Assembly: GCA_000169115.1 (NCBI GenBank)
Contig: AAVV01000006.1
Coordinates: 124,001 to 188,000, forward strand
DNA: 64,000 nt
Direction of reading: 5' to 3'
Source of the DNA: a marine gamma proteobacterium HTCC2080
Lineage (GTDB): Bacteria > Pseudomonadota > Gammaproteobacteria > Pseudomonadales > Halieaceae
The notes below the pieces were generated by a model. The model made no database searches, was not told where the DNA came from, and saw only the letters and a list, made by a program, of their open reading frames with translations. Below are positions 39,032 to 49,709 of this stretch, one piece after another; position 1 is the stretch's first letter, and every line of letters begins with the position of its first letter. The position numbers and the translations under genes are program-made.

Positions 39032-39430
39032 GTGGCTAAAGATTACAGTCGGACGCAGCGTATTGGGGATTCTTTGCAGCAGGAGCTTGCTCGATTGCTG
39101 CAATTTACCCTCAGTGATCCGCGCTTAAAAATGGTGAGCGTGACGGGAGTCGATGTCAGTCGTGACCTGTCCCACGCGAAGGTGTTTTTTACGCAAATGG
39201 GTGTCGACGACGCTCAGGCCGCAGCGGAGACAACCTCGGCTCTAGATCGCGCTAGTGGTTTTTTACGATCAGAGATCGCCAGAACGGCAACCCTGCGTAC
39301 TGTGCCTAAATTGCGCTTTTGCTTTGACGAGAGTGTGGGTCGCGGCCGTGATATGGAGACGCTTATTCGTAAGGTTCGCGCGGCAGATAGCGAGTTGGGC
39401 AGTGAGCCAGACAGCGAAGAGGATGAGTAA
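39032..39430 (+). CDS. rbfA: Ribosome-binding factor A
   Basis: RbfA is a KH-fold 30S maturation factor. The GTG at 39032 gives MAKDYSRTQRIGDSLQQELA, the family-typical N-terminus; a TTG at 39026 would add two residues. Motifs RLKMVSVTGVDVSRDLSHAKV and LRTVPKLRFCFDES are conserved. There are 132 residues. It lies between infB and truB with almost no spacing. Confidence 0.96.
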   Translation: MAKDYSRTQRIGDSLQQELARLLQFTLSDPRLKMVSVTGVDVSRDLSHAKVFFTQMGVDDAQAAAETTSALDRASGFLRSEIARTATLRTVPKLRFCFDESVGRGRDMETLIRKVRAADSELGSEPDSEEDE

Positions 39431-39432
39431 GG

Positions 39433-40356
39433 ATGGCAAGGCGGCGGCGGGGTCGTGCAGTCAATGGTGTTTTAATCCTCGATAAACCACTTGGAATGAC
39501 ATCCAATGCTGCATTGCAAACTTGTAAACGCCTATTTGACGCGGCAAAGGCTGGCCACACAGGAAGTTTGGATCCATTAGCGACTGGCGTTCTACCTTTG
39601 TGCTTCGGCGAAGCGACTAAATTTTCACAATTCGTATTGAATGCCGACAAGGCCTACACCAGCACCTTTGTGCTCGGTATTGGTACTGACACTCTAGACG
39701 TGGAGGGTGAAATTACGGCGAGAGCCGATGCTTCCAATGTTGATGAAAGCACCCTCGAGGGCGCCATAGCAACGCTGACCGGCGCTATTGAGCAGGTGCC
39801 GCCGATGTACTCAGCCATAAAGCGCAACGGTCAGCCGCTTTACAAGCTGGCTAGGCAAGGCTTGGAAGTGGAGCGTGTTTCACGTCCCGCTACTATCCAT
39901 GAGTTTGTGTGCTTGGCATTTCGCCCCGGTGTAGCGGCTGAGGTCGATGTGGCAGTTCGCTGTTCCAAGGGCACGTATATTCGAAGCTTGGCCGAGGCGC
40001 TGGGTGAAAAAATGGGGCTGCCGGCCCATGTCAGCGCTTTGCGGCGTACTCAGGCCGGTTGTTATGCATTGCAGGAGTCGATATCTGTTGAGACGCTCCA
40101 GGAAGTCGCTGCGAACGGCGCAGACGCACTGGATCGCTGTTTGTCTCCTATGGATGGACCACTGCAAACACTGCCATCAGTAAGCTTGGTTGAGTCCTCA
40201 ACTTTTTACCTACAAAGAGGCCAGCCCGTACTGGTGCCAAATGCCCCCAAAAATGGTACACTACGGCTCTATTCGACGGACCAACGCTTTCTTGGCATCG
40301 GTGAAGTACTTGATGACGGACGTGTTGCACCGCGCAGACTTGTGAACGATTCCTAG
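39433..40356 (+). CDS. truB: tRNA pseudouridine(55) synthase
   Basis: TruB makes pseudouridine 55 in the T-loop of tRNAs. Of 307 residues, the catalytic Asp is in GHTGSLDPLATGVLP (residues about 36-50). LDKPLGMTSN at the front, YKLARQGLEVER and RCSKGTYIRSLAEALG are intact family motifs. The C-terminal PUA-like region is present. It lies 2 nt after rbfA. Confidence 0.97.
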   Translation: MARRRRGRAVNGVLILDKPLGMTSNAALQTCKRLFDAAKAGHTGSLDPLATGVLPLCFGEATKFSQFVLNADKAYTSTFVLGIGTDTLDVEGEITARADASNVDESTLEGAIATLTGAIEQVPPMYSAIKRNGQPLYKLARQGLEVERVSRPATIHEFVCLAFRPGVAAEVDVAVRCSKGTYIRSLAEALGEKMGLPAHVSALRRTQAGCYALQESISVETLQEVAANGADALDRCLSPMDGPLQTLPSVSLVESSTFYLQRGQPVLVPNAPKNGTLRLYSTDQRFLGIGEVLDDGRVAPRRLVNDS

Positions 40357-40460
40357 TATCCACTCAAGAGTCTCTGAGCAAGAAGTGATTTCATAACGGA
40401 CCTGTCTGTAAACCTGCACGGACAGAGCCCGATCTTACAAGCAGGTTGGAGAAGATAACT

Positions 40461-40730
40461 ATGGCTTTAGATGCAGCCACCAAAGCCCAAATTGTCACCG
40501 ACTACAAGCAGTCAGAAGGCGATACGGGTTCCCCAGAAGTGCAAGTAGCACTGCTCACTGCAAACATTGAACAGTTGCAATCCCACTTCAAAGAGCACGC
40601 ACAAGACCACCATTCTCGGCGTGGCCTTATTCGTATGGTCAACCAGCGTAGGAAACTACTGGATTACCTCAAGAGCAAAGACACGGCACGCTATGCAAAT
40701 TTGATCAAGCGTCTCGGTCTGCGTCGGTAA
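40461..40730 (+). CDS. rpsO: 30S ribosomal protein S15
   Basis: S15 has 89 residues from the ATG at 40461 with GGAGA 6 nt upstream, starting [26 protein letters not shown] and [21 protein letters not shown] are the standard rRNA-binding segments. The 104-nt leader after truB can fold (CTGTC/GGACAG and CCTGC/GCAGG complementarities at 40401-40446), compatible with the autoregulatory leaders known for rpsO in other bacteria. Confidence 0.98.
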   Translation: MALDAATKAQIVTDYKQSEGDTGSPEVQVALLTANIEQLQSHFKEHAQDHHSRRGLIRMVNQRRKLLDYLKSKDTARYANLIKRLGLRR

Positions 40731-40743
40731 AGACCATTTATTT

Positions 40744-40766
40744 GGCCGGCAAACGCCGGCCTTTTT
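40744..40766 (+). terminator. Intrinsic terminator between rpsO and pnp
   Basis: GGCCGGC-AAAC-GCCGGCC followed by T5. It lies 13 nt after rpsO and before pnp; as in E. coli, partial read-through probably feeds pnp. Confidence 0.85.
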
Positions 40767-40784
40767 ATTTATTGGAGAATATTA

Positions 40785-42929
40785 GTGAATGTAGTTAAAA
40801 AAACATTCCAGTACGGTGACCACGAGATCACTCTGGAAACGGGTCGTATTGCACGACAGGCGAGCGGTGCCGTTATGGTCACCATGGGAAACACCAGTGT
40901 GTTGTGCACGGTTGTTGCGGCGCGAGAAATGCGCGCCGGACAGGATTTTTTCCCACTGTCGGTTCATTACATTGAGAAAAGGTACGCAGTAGGGAAAATC
41001 CCGGGCGGCTTCTTCAAGCGTGAAGCGCGCCCCAGTGAGAAAGAGACGCTCACCTCACGTCTAATTGATCGACCTGTCCGCCCGCTGTTCCCTAACGGGT
41101 TTATGAACGAGGTGCAGGTAGTCTGTACCGTAATGTCTGCTGACAGCGAAACTGACCCCGATATACCTGCGATGATTGGTACGTCGGCAGCGTTAGCGAT
41201 CTCTGGCTGCCCCTTCAACGGACCTATTGGTGGTGCCCGAGTTGGTTTTACCGAGGCGAAGGGTTACTTGCTGAATCCAAACTATAGTGCCCTTAAGAAT
41301 AGTCAGCTCGACATGGTTGTCGCCGGCACCTCAGAAGCCGTTTTGATGGTTGAGTCAGAGGCGCAGGAGCTGAGTGAAGATCAGATGCTGGGTGCGGTGT
41401 TATTTGCCCATCAAGAAATGCAAACCGTGATAAAGGCAATCAGTGAACTGGTTGAAGAGGCCGGTAAGCCACGATGGGACTGGACTGCAGCGCCTGTCGA
41501 CGAAGCCTTAAAAGCAGCCGTTGAAGGTGAAGCTAAGTCTGGTTTGGGTGAGGCGTATCGAATCACAGAAAAAGCCGCGCGTTACGAGCGTGTGGGCGAG
41601 GTCAGAGACGCCACGATTGCGGCACTCGCTGTTGAGGGTGGGCCTTCTAAAGACGATATCAAGGATCAATTCAAAGCCCTTGAAAAGAACATTGTTCGCC
41701 AACGTATTATTAGTGGTGAGCCTCGTATTGACGGGCGCGACGGCCGCACAGTTCGACCTATCGTGTGTGAGGTTGACGTACTCGACAAGGCTCATGGATC
41801 GGCTTTGTTCACGCGTGGTGAAACTCAGGCCATTGGCGCTGTAACACTGGGTTCCAGTCGTGATGCTCAGATCATTGACGCACTCGAAGGGGAGCGTCGC
41901 GATCCCTTCATGCTGCACTACAACTTCCCTCCTTACTCCGTAGGAGAGGCCGGTCGTATCGGCTTTACTAGCCGCCGCGAAATTGGCCATGGGCGTCTTG
42001 CTCGACGTGGTCTTGCTGCAACATTGCCCACAGAAGAGGAGTTTCCTTACACAGTGCGCGTTGTTTCAGAAATCACCGAATCAAATGGGTCTAGTTCTAT
42101 GGCCTCTGTTTGTGTTGGCTCCTTAGCCATGATGGCTGCAGGCGTGCCGGTTAAGGCGCCCGTTGCAGGTATTGCTATGGGTCTTGTGAAGGAAGGCAAC
42201 CAGTTTGCGGTCCTTACGGATATTTTGGGCGATGAAGACCACCTCGGTGATATGGACTTCAAAGTGGCGGGTACCTCAGGTGGTATTACCGCACTCCAAA
42301 TGGATATCAAAATCGAAGGTATCAATGAGCAAATCATGGAGATTGCGCTTGAGCAGGCTATGCAGGCTCGTTTGCATATCTTGGGACAGATGAACTCAGT
42401 CCTGGCAGCACCTCGTGAGATCGTGTCGGAAAATGCGCCTAGCATGGTGCAGCTGAAAATTGATTCGGACAAGATACGAGACATCATTGGCAAAGGTGGA
42501 GCAACGATACGTTCAATCACAGAAGAATCTGGTGCGACCGTTGATATCGAAGATGATGGCACCGTAAAAGTATTTGGTGTCACCAAAGAGTCTCGTGATC
42601 ACGCAGTTAATGCGATTATGGCGATTACTGCAGAAGCTGAAGTGGGAGCAATATACGAAGGTACGATTGCACGCATTGTAGACTTTGGTGCGTTCGTTAC
42701 TATTTTGCCGGGCAAAGATGGTTTGGTCCACATTTCACAAATCGCTGAAGAGCGGGTTGAGAATGTCACAGACTATCTAAAGGAAGGTGAGACAGTTCGA
42801 GTTAAGGTACTCGATGTGGACCAACGTGGCCGCATTAAGCTCTCGATTAAAGAGGTTGCTGCTGACGAGGGTACTGACGCTGCTGACCCTGCGGTGGACG
42901 CCGAGTCTGAGGATCTTTCTGGAGAGTAA
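40785..42929 (+). CDS. pnp: Polyribonucleotide nucleotidyltransferase (PNPase)
   Basis: PNPase is the phosphorolytic 3'-5' exoribonuclease of the degradosome. It is 714 residues from a GTG start with GGAG 7 nt upstream. Two RNase PH-like domains (about 1-215 and 310-545), a helical domain between them, then KH ([15 protein letters not shown] near residue 565) and S1 ([19 protein letters not shown] near 628) domains. A short acidic tail ends the protein. A terminator follows. Confidence 0.98.
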   Translation: MNVVKKTFQYGDHEITLETGRIARQASGAVMVTMGNTSVLCTVVAAREMRAGQDFFPLSVHYIEKRYAVGKIPGGFFKREARPSEKETLTSRLIDRPVRPLFPNGFMNEVQVVCTVMSADSETDPDIPAMIGTSAALAISGCPFNGPIGGARVGFTEAKGYLLNPNYSALKNSQLDMVVAGTSEAVLMVESEAQELSEDQMLGAVLFAHQEMQTVIKAISELVEEAGKPRWDWTAAPVDEALKAAVEGEAKSGLGEAYRITEKAARYERVGEVRDATIAALAVEGGPSKDDIKDQFKALEKNIVRQRIISGEPRIDGRDGRTVRPIVCEVDVLDKAHGSALFTRGETQAIGAVTLGSSRDAQIIDALEGERRDPFMLHYNFPPYSVGEAGRIGFTSRREIGHGRLARRGLAATLPTEEEFPYTVRVVSEITESNGSSSMASVCVGSLAMMAAGVPVKAPVAGIAMGLVKEGNQFAVLTDILGDEDHLGDMDFKVAGTSGGITALQMDIKIEGINEQIMEIALEQAMQARLHILGQMNSVLAAPREIVSENAPSMVQLKIDSDKIRDIIGKGGATIRSITEESGATVDIEDDGTVKVFGVTKESRDHAVNAIMAITAEAEVGAIYEGTIARIVDFGAFVTILPGKDGLVHISQIAEERVENVTDYLKEGETVRVKVLDVDQRGRIKLSIKEVAADEGTDAADPAVDAESEDLSGE

Positions 42930-42945
42930 ATACTCTAGTGCCGAT

Positions 42946-42975
42946 AAAAAACCGCGACATGTCGCGGTTTTTTTT
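42946..42975. terminator. Bidirectional terminator between pnp and acs
   Basis: An 8-bp self-complementary CCGCGACA/TGTCGCGG stem is flanked by A-run on the left and T8 on the right, so it can serve both convergent genes. Confidence 0.85.
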
Positions 42976-43015
42976 GCGCCGCCATTTCTCCCTAAGGCCT
43001 CACTGGCAATTATCG

Positions 43016-44962
43016 TCAACTAGGTTCTGAGCCGGTGCTTCTATGGGTTACTAGATCTTTGACCACCGAAGGGTCTGCTAATGTTGAGATATCGCCGAGG
43101 TTATCAAAATCGCGCTCTGCAATTTTTCTGAGAATTCGCCGCATAATCTTTCCTGAGCGGGTCTTGGGCAGCCCGGGGGCCCACTGGATGATATCGGGCT
43201 TGGCAATGGGTCCTATCTCTTTGACGCAAAGTTGAATGAGCTGTGCCTTTAGCTCATCGCTAGCCGTTACGCCTGCTTTTGGTGTGACATAGGCATAAAT
43301 ACCCTGCCCCTTAATATCGTGGGGGAATCCAACAACTGCAGATTCTGCAATATCTGGGTGTTCTCCTAGTGCGGCTTCCACCTCTGCTGTTCCCATACGG
43401 TGCCCTGATACATTGAGAACGTCATCAACCCTGCCCGTGATTCGATAATAGCCCTCTGCGTCCCTAAGCGCGCCATCGCCAGTGAAGTAATAGCCTTCAT
43501 AGGTACTGAAATAGGTATCCAGCATGCGCTGATGATCGTTGTATACCGAGCGTATTTGTCCCGGCCATGAGCGTTTTATGGCTAGGTAGCCCGCAGCCTC
43601 GCCCTCAAGCTCTATGCCATTTTCATCGAGTAGCACGGGCTCGACACCAAAAAATGGGAAGCTGGCAAATCCGGGTTTGAGGGCGTGGGCGCCAGGCAAC
43701 GGTGTAATCATGATGCCCCCGGTTTCAGTTTGCCACCAGGTATCAACGATCGGGCAGCGGGCATTGCCCACAATCTTGTGATACCACTCCCAGGCTTCGG
43801 GGTTGATAGGCTCACCCACCGAGCCAAGCACTCGCAACGTTTTTCTCGAGTGGTTTTTGACCCACTCATCTCCCATTCCCATTAGCGCGCGAATCGCGGT
43901 GGGAGCCGTGAAAAAAAGAGTCACAGAATGTTTATCAATGACCTCCCAAAAACGGCCTGCGTCGGGATAGGTAGGAATGCCCTCAAAAATGACCGATGTT
44001 GCGCCGTTGGCGAGGGGCCCGTACACGATGTAGGTATGTCCGGTCACCCAGCCTACGTCGGCGGTACACCACCAAATATCGCTAGATTGATAATCGAACA
44101 CATAGCGAAAAGTCATTGCTGCTTGAAGCAGGTAACCACCCGTGGTGTGGAGTACTCCTTTAGGCTTTCCGGTGGAGCCTGATGTATACAAAATAAAGAG
44201 TGGATCCTCTGCATCCATTGCTTCGGGCACGCACTCAATGTCAGCGGCTAGGCAAGCAGACGTGTAGTCCACATCCCGGTTATCCTGCCATTCGACATCA
44301 GCTCCGGTATGCGCGACCACAATGACGGAGGTTACGCAGCTACAGCTTTTCAGTGCGATATCAACGTTGGCCTTGAGAGGGACTTTACGCCCGCCACGAA
44401 TGCCCTCGTCTGCAGTAATGACCATGGCGCACTCGGCATCATTAATTCGATTTTGAAGCGCCTCGGGTGAGAAGCCACCGAATACCACTGAGTGGATCGC
44501 GCCAATGCGCGCGCATGCCAGCATGGCATAGGTCGCTTCGGGAATCATGGGCATGTATATGCAGACGCGGTCGCCGCGCCCAATGCCTTGTGACTTGAGG
44601 ACATTAGCTAGGCGGCAAACAGCGTCCTTTAATTCCCCGTAACTGATATGCCTGCTGGTGTCCGGGTCATCGCCCTCCCATATAAAAGCCGTCTGTTGAG
44701 CGCGTTCTGGGAGGTGCCTATCGATGCAGTTAATCGAAACATTAAGTTTGCCACCGATGAACCATTGGGCTTTTCCTGAGCTTAAATCTGCGTCTACAAC
44801 CTGAGTCCAGGGTGTCTCCCAATCGAGGAATTCTTTAGCGCGAGCCGCCCAAAATGCAGAGGGATCGTCTAGGGATTCGAGATACCACTGTTCGTAGGTT
44901 TCGGGGCTGATATGCGCCTGGGAAAAATTGGTAGGTACGGGGTAGAGGGGGTTCTCAGACAT
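43016..44962 (-). CDS. acs: Acetyl-CoA synthetase
   Basis: Acs activates acetate to acetyl-CoA via acetyl-AMP. It has 648 residues from the ATG at 44962 ([13 protein letters not shown]); upstream in-frame sequence to 45049 is not conserved-looking. The AMP-binding P-loop-like motif is [19 protein letters not shown] (about 264-282), WWQTETGG is near 412, and the acetylation-controlled Lys is in [11 protein letters not shown] near the C-terminus. The acetate-type symporter genes are divergent beside it, suggesting a joint acetate scavenging function. Confidence 0.97.
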   Translation of the reverse strand: MSENPLYPVPTNFSQAHISPETYEQWYLESLDDPSAFWAARAKEFLDWETPWTQVVDADLSSGKAQWFIGGKLNVSINCIDRHLPERAQQTAFIWEGDDPDTSRHISYGELKDAVCRLANVLKSQGIGRGDRVCIYMPMIPEATYAMLACARIGAIHSVVFGGFSPEALQNRINDAECAMVITADEGIRGGRKVPLKANVDIALKSCSCVTSVIVVAHTGADVEWQDNRDVDYTSACLAADIECVPEAMDAEDPLFILYTSGSTGKPKGVLHTTGGYLLQAAMTFRYVFDYQSSDIWWCTADVGWVTGHTYIVYGPLANGATSVIFEGIPTYPDAGRFWEVIDKHSVTLFFTAPTAIRALMGMGDEWVKNHSRKTLRVLGSVGEPINPEAWEWYHKIVGNARCPIVDTWWQTETGGIMITPLPGAHALKPGFASFPFFGVEPVLLDENGIELEGEAAGYLAIKRSWPGQIRSVYNDHQRMLDTYFSTYEGYYFTGDGALRDAEGYYRITGRVDDVLNVSGHRMGTAEVEAALGEHPDIAESAVVGFPHDIKGQGIYAYVTPKAGVTASDELKAQLIQLCVKEIGPIAKPDIIQWAPGLPKTRSGKIMRRILRKIAERDFDNLGDISTLADPSVVKDLVTHRSTGSEPS

Positions 44963-45497
44963 GCTGTATCGCTCTTGTGGCAGACAACCATAAACTATGG
45001 GCCCCAGCTTACTATTATTAAGTTCAATGCTGAAGCTGACCGAGTTCATCTTGAAATGGGTAGAGTGTGTGACGGCTATCGCTATGGCACAACAGTTCAG
45101 CGGTGCTGGCCTTGCGGTGTAGCCAAATTAAATAGGTTCAAAGCAGTAAGGAACAGCCCAATGATGAACTTAAAACTGTTCAAAAATAATACTCGTTACA
45201 CGCTTACGGTAGGTCACACTGAGCACATTGCTGTGGATGTCGGAAGGGTTCAAAAGTGCAGCTGCTTGGGGTTAGGGCGTAGCCGTTGGATCTGTGCTAC
45301 CCCATCGCAGGTAAACTATGCCCGAAGACCCCCTACTTTTTAGTTTGCTCAGGGTTATTATTGCGCCTGGGCTAGGAGTCTATTTGTGCGGTTAAGCGAC
45401 CTGAGAATAGAGATTCAGGTAGTCTTAAGTGATTTATGTTCTCAGTCCGCTGTGGATTGAAATAGTGGCAGTAACACGACGTTGAAGGGTGTGAGCT
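44963..45497. other. Divergent control region of acs and the symporter genes
   Basis: 535 nt without a credible gene; a plus-strand frame across it (44912-45343) starts inside acs and lacks any family feature. It must hold the promoters of both divergent units. I could not single out a convincing promoter or operator by eye. Confidence 0.5.
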
Positions 45498-45764
45498 ATG
45501 AGCCAGTTGTCGGAAGCGCAGGCAAAGCAATATTGGAAGCGCAATCGGAGTTTGATGATTCGTCTGATGCTTATTTGGTTTGTGGTCAGTTTTGGCTGTG
45601 GGATCCTGTGGGTCGATACGCTCAACTTAATTCAGATAGGTGGATACAAGCTGGGTTTTTGGTTTGCACAACAGGGCTCTATTTTTGTTTTTATTGGCTT
45701 GATTTTTTATTACGTGGTGGCAATGGCCCGGTTGGATCGTGAGTTTGGGGTGGAGGAAGACTGA
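45498..45764 (+). CDS. DUF4212 small membrane subunit of an acetate-type symporter
   Basis: This 88-residue protein with two TM segments (about residues 22-40 and 53-74) matches the DUF4212 family (WKRNRSLMIRLMLIWFVVSF, FYYVVAMARLDREFG). Such proteins are encoded directly before VC_2705-type sodium:solute symporters and are considered their small subunit. GAAGGGTGTGAGCT upstream offers a ribosome site. It overlaps the symporter ATG by 1 nt. Confidence 0.92.
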   Translation: MSQLSEAQAKQYWKRNRSLMIRLMLIWFVVSFGCGILWVDTLNLIQIGGYKLGFWFAQQGSIFVFIGLIFYYVVAMARLDREFGVEED

Positions 45765-47503
45765 TGGAATTGGCCACCATTACCTACATCGTCGTGGGTC
45801 TGAGCTTTGCGGTTTACATTGTTATTGCCATTGCCGCCCGGGCGGGGTCGACTCAGGAATTCTATGTGGCAGGTGGAGGCATACACCCCGTAGCCAACGG
45901 TATGGCGACAGCTGCTGACTGGATGTCCGCGGCTTCTTTTATCTCTATGGCTGGGTTAATTGGAATCTCCTACAACGGCTACGGTGGCTCGGTTTTTCTC
46001 ATGGGGTGGACCGGCGGGTACGTTATTCTTGCCATGCTCTTGGCTCCCTACCTCCGCAAGTATGGCAAGTTCACGGTGCCCGAATTTATCGGTGATCGGT
46101 ACTACTCTGATACGGCTCGGGTGGTGGCGGTTATTTGTTTGATTTTATGTTCCGTGACGTATGTTATCGGGCAAATGAAGGGCATTGGTGTGGCGTTCTC
46201 TCGGTTTTTAGAGACAGATTACGAAACCGGGTTATACACAGGAATGATTATTGTTTTTTTCTACGCTGTACTGGGGGGGATGAAGGGCATTACCTACACT
46301 CAAATTGCCCAGTACGTTGTGCTCATTCTTGCTTACACAGTCCCGGCTATTTTTATTAGCTTTCAGCTGACGGGGAACCCGGTTCCTCAGTTGGGTCTAG
46401 GGAGCACTCTGGTGGGAAGTGACACTTTTTTGCTCGATAAGCTCGATAGGGTGCTGCTGGAGACAGGGTTTAAGGAGTACACGACCTCGGTACGATTGAG
46501 CACCCTCAATATGTTTGCATACACGGCATCTTTGATGATCGGCACCGCAGGTCTCCCCCATGTCATTATTCGCTTTTTCACAGTTCCCAAGGTGCGAGAT
46601 GCGCGTAAGTCGGCGGGGTATGCGCTGGTATTTATTGCGATTCTCTACACAACAGCCCCTGCAGTCGCGGCGATGGCTAGGCTTAATATTATGCAAACTA
46701 TCGAGCCTAAACCGGGACAGCACGTGTTGATTGAGGAGCGCCCTCAGTGGTTTAAAAACTGGGAGCAGACAGGCTTGTTGGCAATACAGGATAAAAATGG
46801 TGACGGGCGGTTGCAGTATGTGGCCGACCCACAGCGCAATGAGCTGGTTAAGCTCGACAATGACATATTGGTGTTGGCCAATCCTGAGATCGCCCAGCTT
46901 CCCAATTGGATTATTGCGCTGGTGGCTGCCGGTGGTCTAGCCGCGGCACTTTCCACCGCGGCGGGCCTGCTCCTCGCCATTTCGTCGGCGATCTCCCATG
47001 ATTTATTGAAGAGCACATTTTACCCGTCGATTTCTGAGCAGATGGAGCTTAATGCTTCCCGAGGGGCTATGGCTGTCGCCGTGCTAGGCGCGGGATATCT
47101 GGGCTTGAATCCCCCCGGGTTTGCGGCGGGGACTGTGGCGTTGGCCTTTGGTCTGGCCGCTGCGTCTATTTTTCCTGCACTGATGATGGGTATTTTTTCC
47201 ACCCGAGTCACTCGAGAGGGGGCAATTAGCGGGATGGTGATTGGATTGGGTGTCACTTTATTTTACGTTTTCCAACACAAGGGTGTAATGTTTGTAGCAG
47301 AATGGCGGTTTTTGCCCAGTCTCGGCAGGAACTGGTTTTTTGGAATTGAGCCGAATGCCTTTGGCTGTATCGGTGCCGTTGTTAATTTTATTATTGCACT
47401 GAGCGTGAGCCACCTGACAAGTGCGCCCCCTGAACGTGTTCGAAGGTTGGTGCAGGAGATACGGATACCAGCGGGCACACTAACTGCGCCGACTCAACAC
47501 TAA
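45764..47503 (+). CDS. Sodium:solute symporter (acetate-permease-like, SSS family)
   Basis: This large SSS-family transporter has 579 residues and about 13 TM segments. Family motifs are EFYVAGGGIHPVANGMATAADWMSAASFI (split: residues about 27-55) and YTQIAQYVVLIL. A hydrophilic insertion around residues 320-375 contains KNGDGRLQYVADPQRN, resembling a calcium-loop; this is typical of the VC_2705 subgroup. Neighbouring acs suggests short-chain carboxylates as substrate. Confidence 0.92.
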   Translation: MELATITYIVVGLSFAVYIVIAIAARAGSTQEFYVAGGGIHPVANGMATAADWMSAASFISMAGLIGISYNGYGGSVFLMGWTGGYVILAMLLAPYLRKYGKFTVPEFIGDRYYSDTARVVAVICLILCSVTYVIGQMKGIGVAFSRFLETDYETGLYTGMIIVFFYAVLGGMKGITYTQIAQYVVLILAYTVPAIFISFQLTGNPVPQLGLGSTLVGSDTFLLDKLDRVLLETGFKEYTTSVRLSTLNMFAYTASLMIGTAGLPHVIIRFFTVPKVRDARKSAGYALVFIAILYTTAPAVAAMARLNIMQTIEPKPGQHVLIEERPQWFKNWEQTGLLAIQDKNGDGRLQYVADPQRNELVKLDNDILVLANPEIAQLPNWIIALVAAGGLAAALSTAAGLLLAISSAISHDLLKSTFYPSISEQMELNASRGAMAVAVLGAGYLGLNPPGFAAGTVALAFGLAAASIFPALMMGIFSTRVTREGAISGMVIGLGVTLFYVFQHKGVMFVAEWRFLPSLGRNWFFGIEPNAFGCIGAVVNFIIALSVSHLTSAPPERVRRLVQEIRIPAGTLTAPTQH

Positions 47504-47531
47504 GCTCCCGACCTTTTTCTGGACTATTAAT

Positions 47532-48002
47532 ATGTCAATGATGACCAACAAACATGTTTTAGCCGCTCTCTTAGTGACGCCAATACTCGCCGTGCTCGCT
47601 TGGTACGGCACCGGGCTCCTGAGTGATGATGAGGAGCTACAGGCTGTACCAGCCCAAGCCGGTGCCTCGTATCCTCTGATTGAGCGTCCCGGTTGTCGCT
47701 ACCCCGGTGGTGACTGTGGCTTGTCTAATGAGGATTTTAAGTTGGCAATTGCTCTAACACCTACAGGGCAATTGCGCATGGTGTCAGCTGTGCCCTTAGA
47801 TTATGTTCTTTTAGGTTTGAAGTCGGCGGACGATCAAGGCCCGGTAAAGGCTTTGCCCGTGTCCGCTGAGCAGGATAAGTGGGTGCACAATTTTGCTGTA
47901 GTGCCCGGGAGTGGAGATCGTCTCAGGTTGGTGACTGGGGTTGCCGGCGCGTCCTGGTTTGGTGAGGTCTCGCTTACCTTTACTCAGCCTAGCGATCAAT
48001 AA
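47532..48002 (+). CDS. Hypothetical single-pass membrane protein
   Basis: This is an unrecognised 156-residue protein. A TM segment (about residues 8-30) is followed by an exported-looking domain with three Cys in a short span (RPGCRYPGGDCGLS). The rest is beta-rich in appearance. The start may be Met1 or Met4 (47541). It follows the symporter by 28 nt and its end overlaps the panC end by 7 nt. Similar small proteins next to acetate transporters are plausible but I recognise no named family. Confidence 0.75.
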   Translation: MSMMTNKHVLAALLVTPILAVLAWYGTGLLSDDEELQAVPAQAGASYPLIERPGCRYPGGDCGLSNEDFKLAIALTPTGQLRMVSAVPLDYVLLGLKSADDQGPVKALPVSAEQDKWVHNFAVVPGSGDRLRLVTGVAGASWFGEVSLTFTQPSDQ

Positions 48003-48844
48003 TGCTCTATGACGATGTTATCGATCAAACGTGTTCCGTCGAGTGAGGCTGCACAGAAAATGGCGACATCGGTATCGTCTTCCTGAGCGGGTTGCAGGTT
48101 GGAGCAACGTCTAGCCTCACAGTATTCAGTGATAAAACCCAGCGTGTTGAGTTGCTGTACAACGCCGTTGCAAAGTCCTGCATAGTCCCTACCACCGCCT
48201 TGAACCGCATCGTTTACGGCCATGAGGTTGCGATATAAAGCCGGTGCAAGGTCTAGGGCTTCTGATGTTAGGTAGCTATTTCTCGAACTAAGAGCTAGCC
48301 CATTGGCATCGCGCTGGGTGGGGACAGCCTCGATCTGAATCGGCATGCCAAGGTCGGCTACCATTTTTCGTATCACTAACAGCTGTTGAAGGTCTTTCTC
48401 GCCGAACAGGGCAATATCGGCTGACACAAGGTTTAGCAGTTTGCAGACTACGGTTGTTACACCATCGAAATGACCGACACGCTGGCGGCCACATAAAACA
48501 TCGGTAAGACCCGGGACGGTGACTTTTGTGTGCGCCTGTAACCCCGCGGGGTATAGATCCTCTACCGTGGGCGTGAACACAAGAGTCACGCCTTCTTCTG
48601 CCAGTAAATGAAGGTCTTGCTCAAGCGTTCTCGGGTAGGCGTCGAGGTCGTCTGTAGGGCTGAACTGAAGCGGATTGACGAAGATTGAAACAACGACATG
48701 CTCCGCCACGGCAAAGCCTCTTCGGACTAAAGAGAGGTGCCCGTCGTGGAGATTCCCCATTGTTGGCACAAAGGCCACGTTGTTGTTCCCCTGAAGCCCC
48801 GCTAGGTGTTGGCACAGCTCCCTAGAATTTTTGGCGATCTCCAT
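47996..48844 (-). CDS. panC: Pantothenate synthetase
   Basis: PanC joins pantoate and beta-alanine with ATP. Of 282 residues, the HIGH-type motif is PTMGNLHDGHLSLVR (about 27-41), with FVNPLQFSPTDDLDAYPRT and GEKDLQQL present. It lies 17 nt after panB in the panB-panC order typical of Pseudomonas-like bacteria. Confidence 0.97.
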   Translation of the reverse strand: MEIAKNSRELCQHLAGLQGNNNVAFVPTMGNLHDGHLSLVRRGFAVAEHVVVSIFVNPLQFSPTDDLDAYPRTLEQDLHLLAEEGVTLVFTPTVEDLYPAGLQAHTKVTVPGLTDVLCGRQRVGHFDGVTTVVCKLLNLVSADIALFGEKDLQQLLVIRKMVADLGMPIQIEAVPTQRDANGLALSSRNSYLTSEALDLAPALYRNLMAVNDAVQGGGRDYAGLCNGVVQQLNTLGFITEYCEARRCSNLQPAQEDDTDVAIFCAASLDGTRLIDNIVIEHY

Positions 48845-48861
48845 AGACCTCTGAACCTCGG

Positions 48862-49656
48862 TTAGGAGTAGGTATGCTCTTCTTTAGGATAAACCCCGGC
48901 TTTCACGGCTTCCACGAAGGCGCTCAGGGCGGCCTGTACCGAAGATGAACCCGTCATAAAGTTTTCTACAAACTTTGGAGGGTGCTCACTGAGCCCCAGC
49001 ATGTCGTGTAAGACCAATACTTGTGCATCAGTCCCGGAACCTGCTCCGATGCCGATAACTGGAATATCAAGTTTTGAACTAATGTCAGCGGCAAGGTGCG
49101 CTGGAATACACTCGAGCACCAATAAACTAGCGCCTGCATCTTGTATTTCGACGGCATCGGCCAAGATTGATTTGGCTTCCTTCGGAGTTCTACCCTGAAC
49201 CTTGTAGCCACCGAAAACGTTGACAGATTGTGGAGTAAGTCCCAGGTGTGCACACACCGGAATGCCGCGTTCTACCAGCTGGTGAATGGTCTCGCTCAGC
49301 CAAACTCCGCCTTCCAACTTGACCATTTGGGCGCCAGCCTGCATTAGCATCATGCCCGACTCTAGCGCCTTGTCGGTTGTGTCATAGCTCATAAATGGCA
49401 TATCAGCCACAACCAAAGAGTGTGGGCGGCCGCGGCAGACACAGCTGGTGTGATAGGCCATATCGCTAATCGTGACAGGAATCGTCGTGTCGTGACCCTG
49501 TAAAACCATACCGAGAGAATCGCCGACAAGAATAGTCTCTGCACCCGCATCACTGATTAGGCGCGAGAATGTTGCGTCATAGGCGGTCATCATGACGAAC
49601 TTCTCGCCCTCTGCCTTCATGGTATTAAGCTTACCGATGGTTATCCTGCTACTCAT
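48862..49656 (-). CDS. panB: 3-methyl-2-oxobutanoate hydroxymethyltransferase
   Basis: PanB transfers a hydroxymethyl group to alpha-ketoisovalerate to give ketopantoate. The ATG at 49656 gives 264 residues; a GTG two codons earlier is possible. Motifs FVMMTAYDATFSRL, ILVGDSLGMVLQG (metal-binding Asp) and GIGAGSGTDAQVLVLHDMLG are intact. Confidence 0.97.
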   Translation of the reverse strand: MSSRITIGKLNTMKAEGEKFVMMTAYDATFSRLISDAGAETILVGDSLGMVLQGHDTTIPVTISDMAYHTSCVCRGRPHSLVVADMPFMSYDTTDKALESGMMLMQAGAQMVKLEGGVWLSETIHQLVERGIPVCAHLGLTPQSVNVFGGYKVQGRTPKEAKSILADAVEIQDAGASLLVLECIPAHLAADISSKLDIPVIGIGAGSGTDAQVLVLHDMLGLSEHPPKFVENFMTGSSSVQAALSAFVEAVKAGVYPKEEHTYS

Positions 49657-49709
49657 CTGCACTATCCGATTGGCTGTCTTTCATCGCTAGGTTTCCTGTG
49701 GGTGCAAGA

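Noticed and set aside
44912-45343. A 143-codon frame between acs and the symporter genes
   Set aside because: It begins inside acs on the opposite strand, has no ribosome site and shows no domain; the region is better read as a divergent promoter region.
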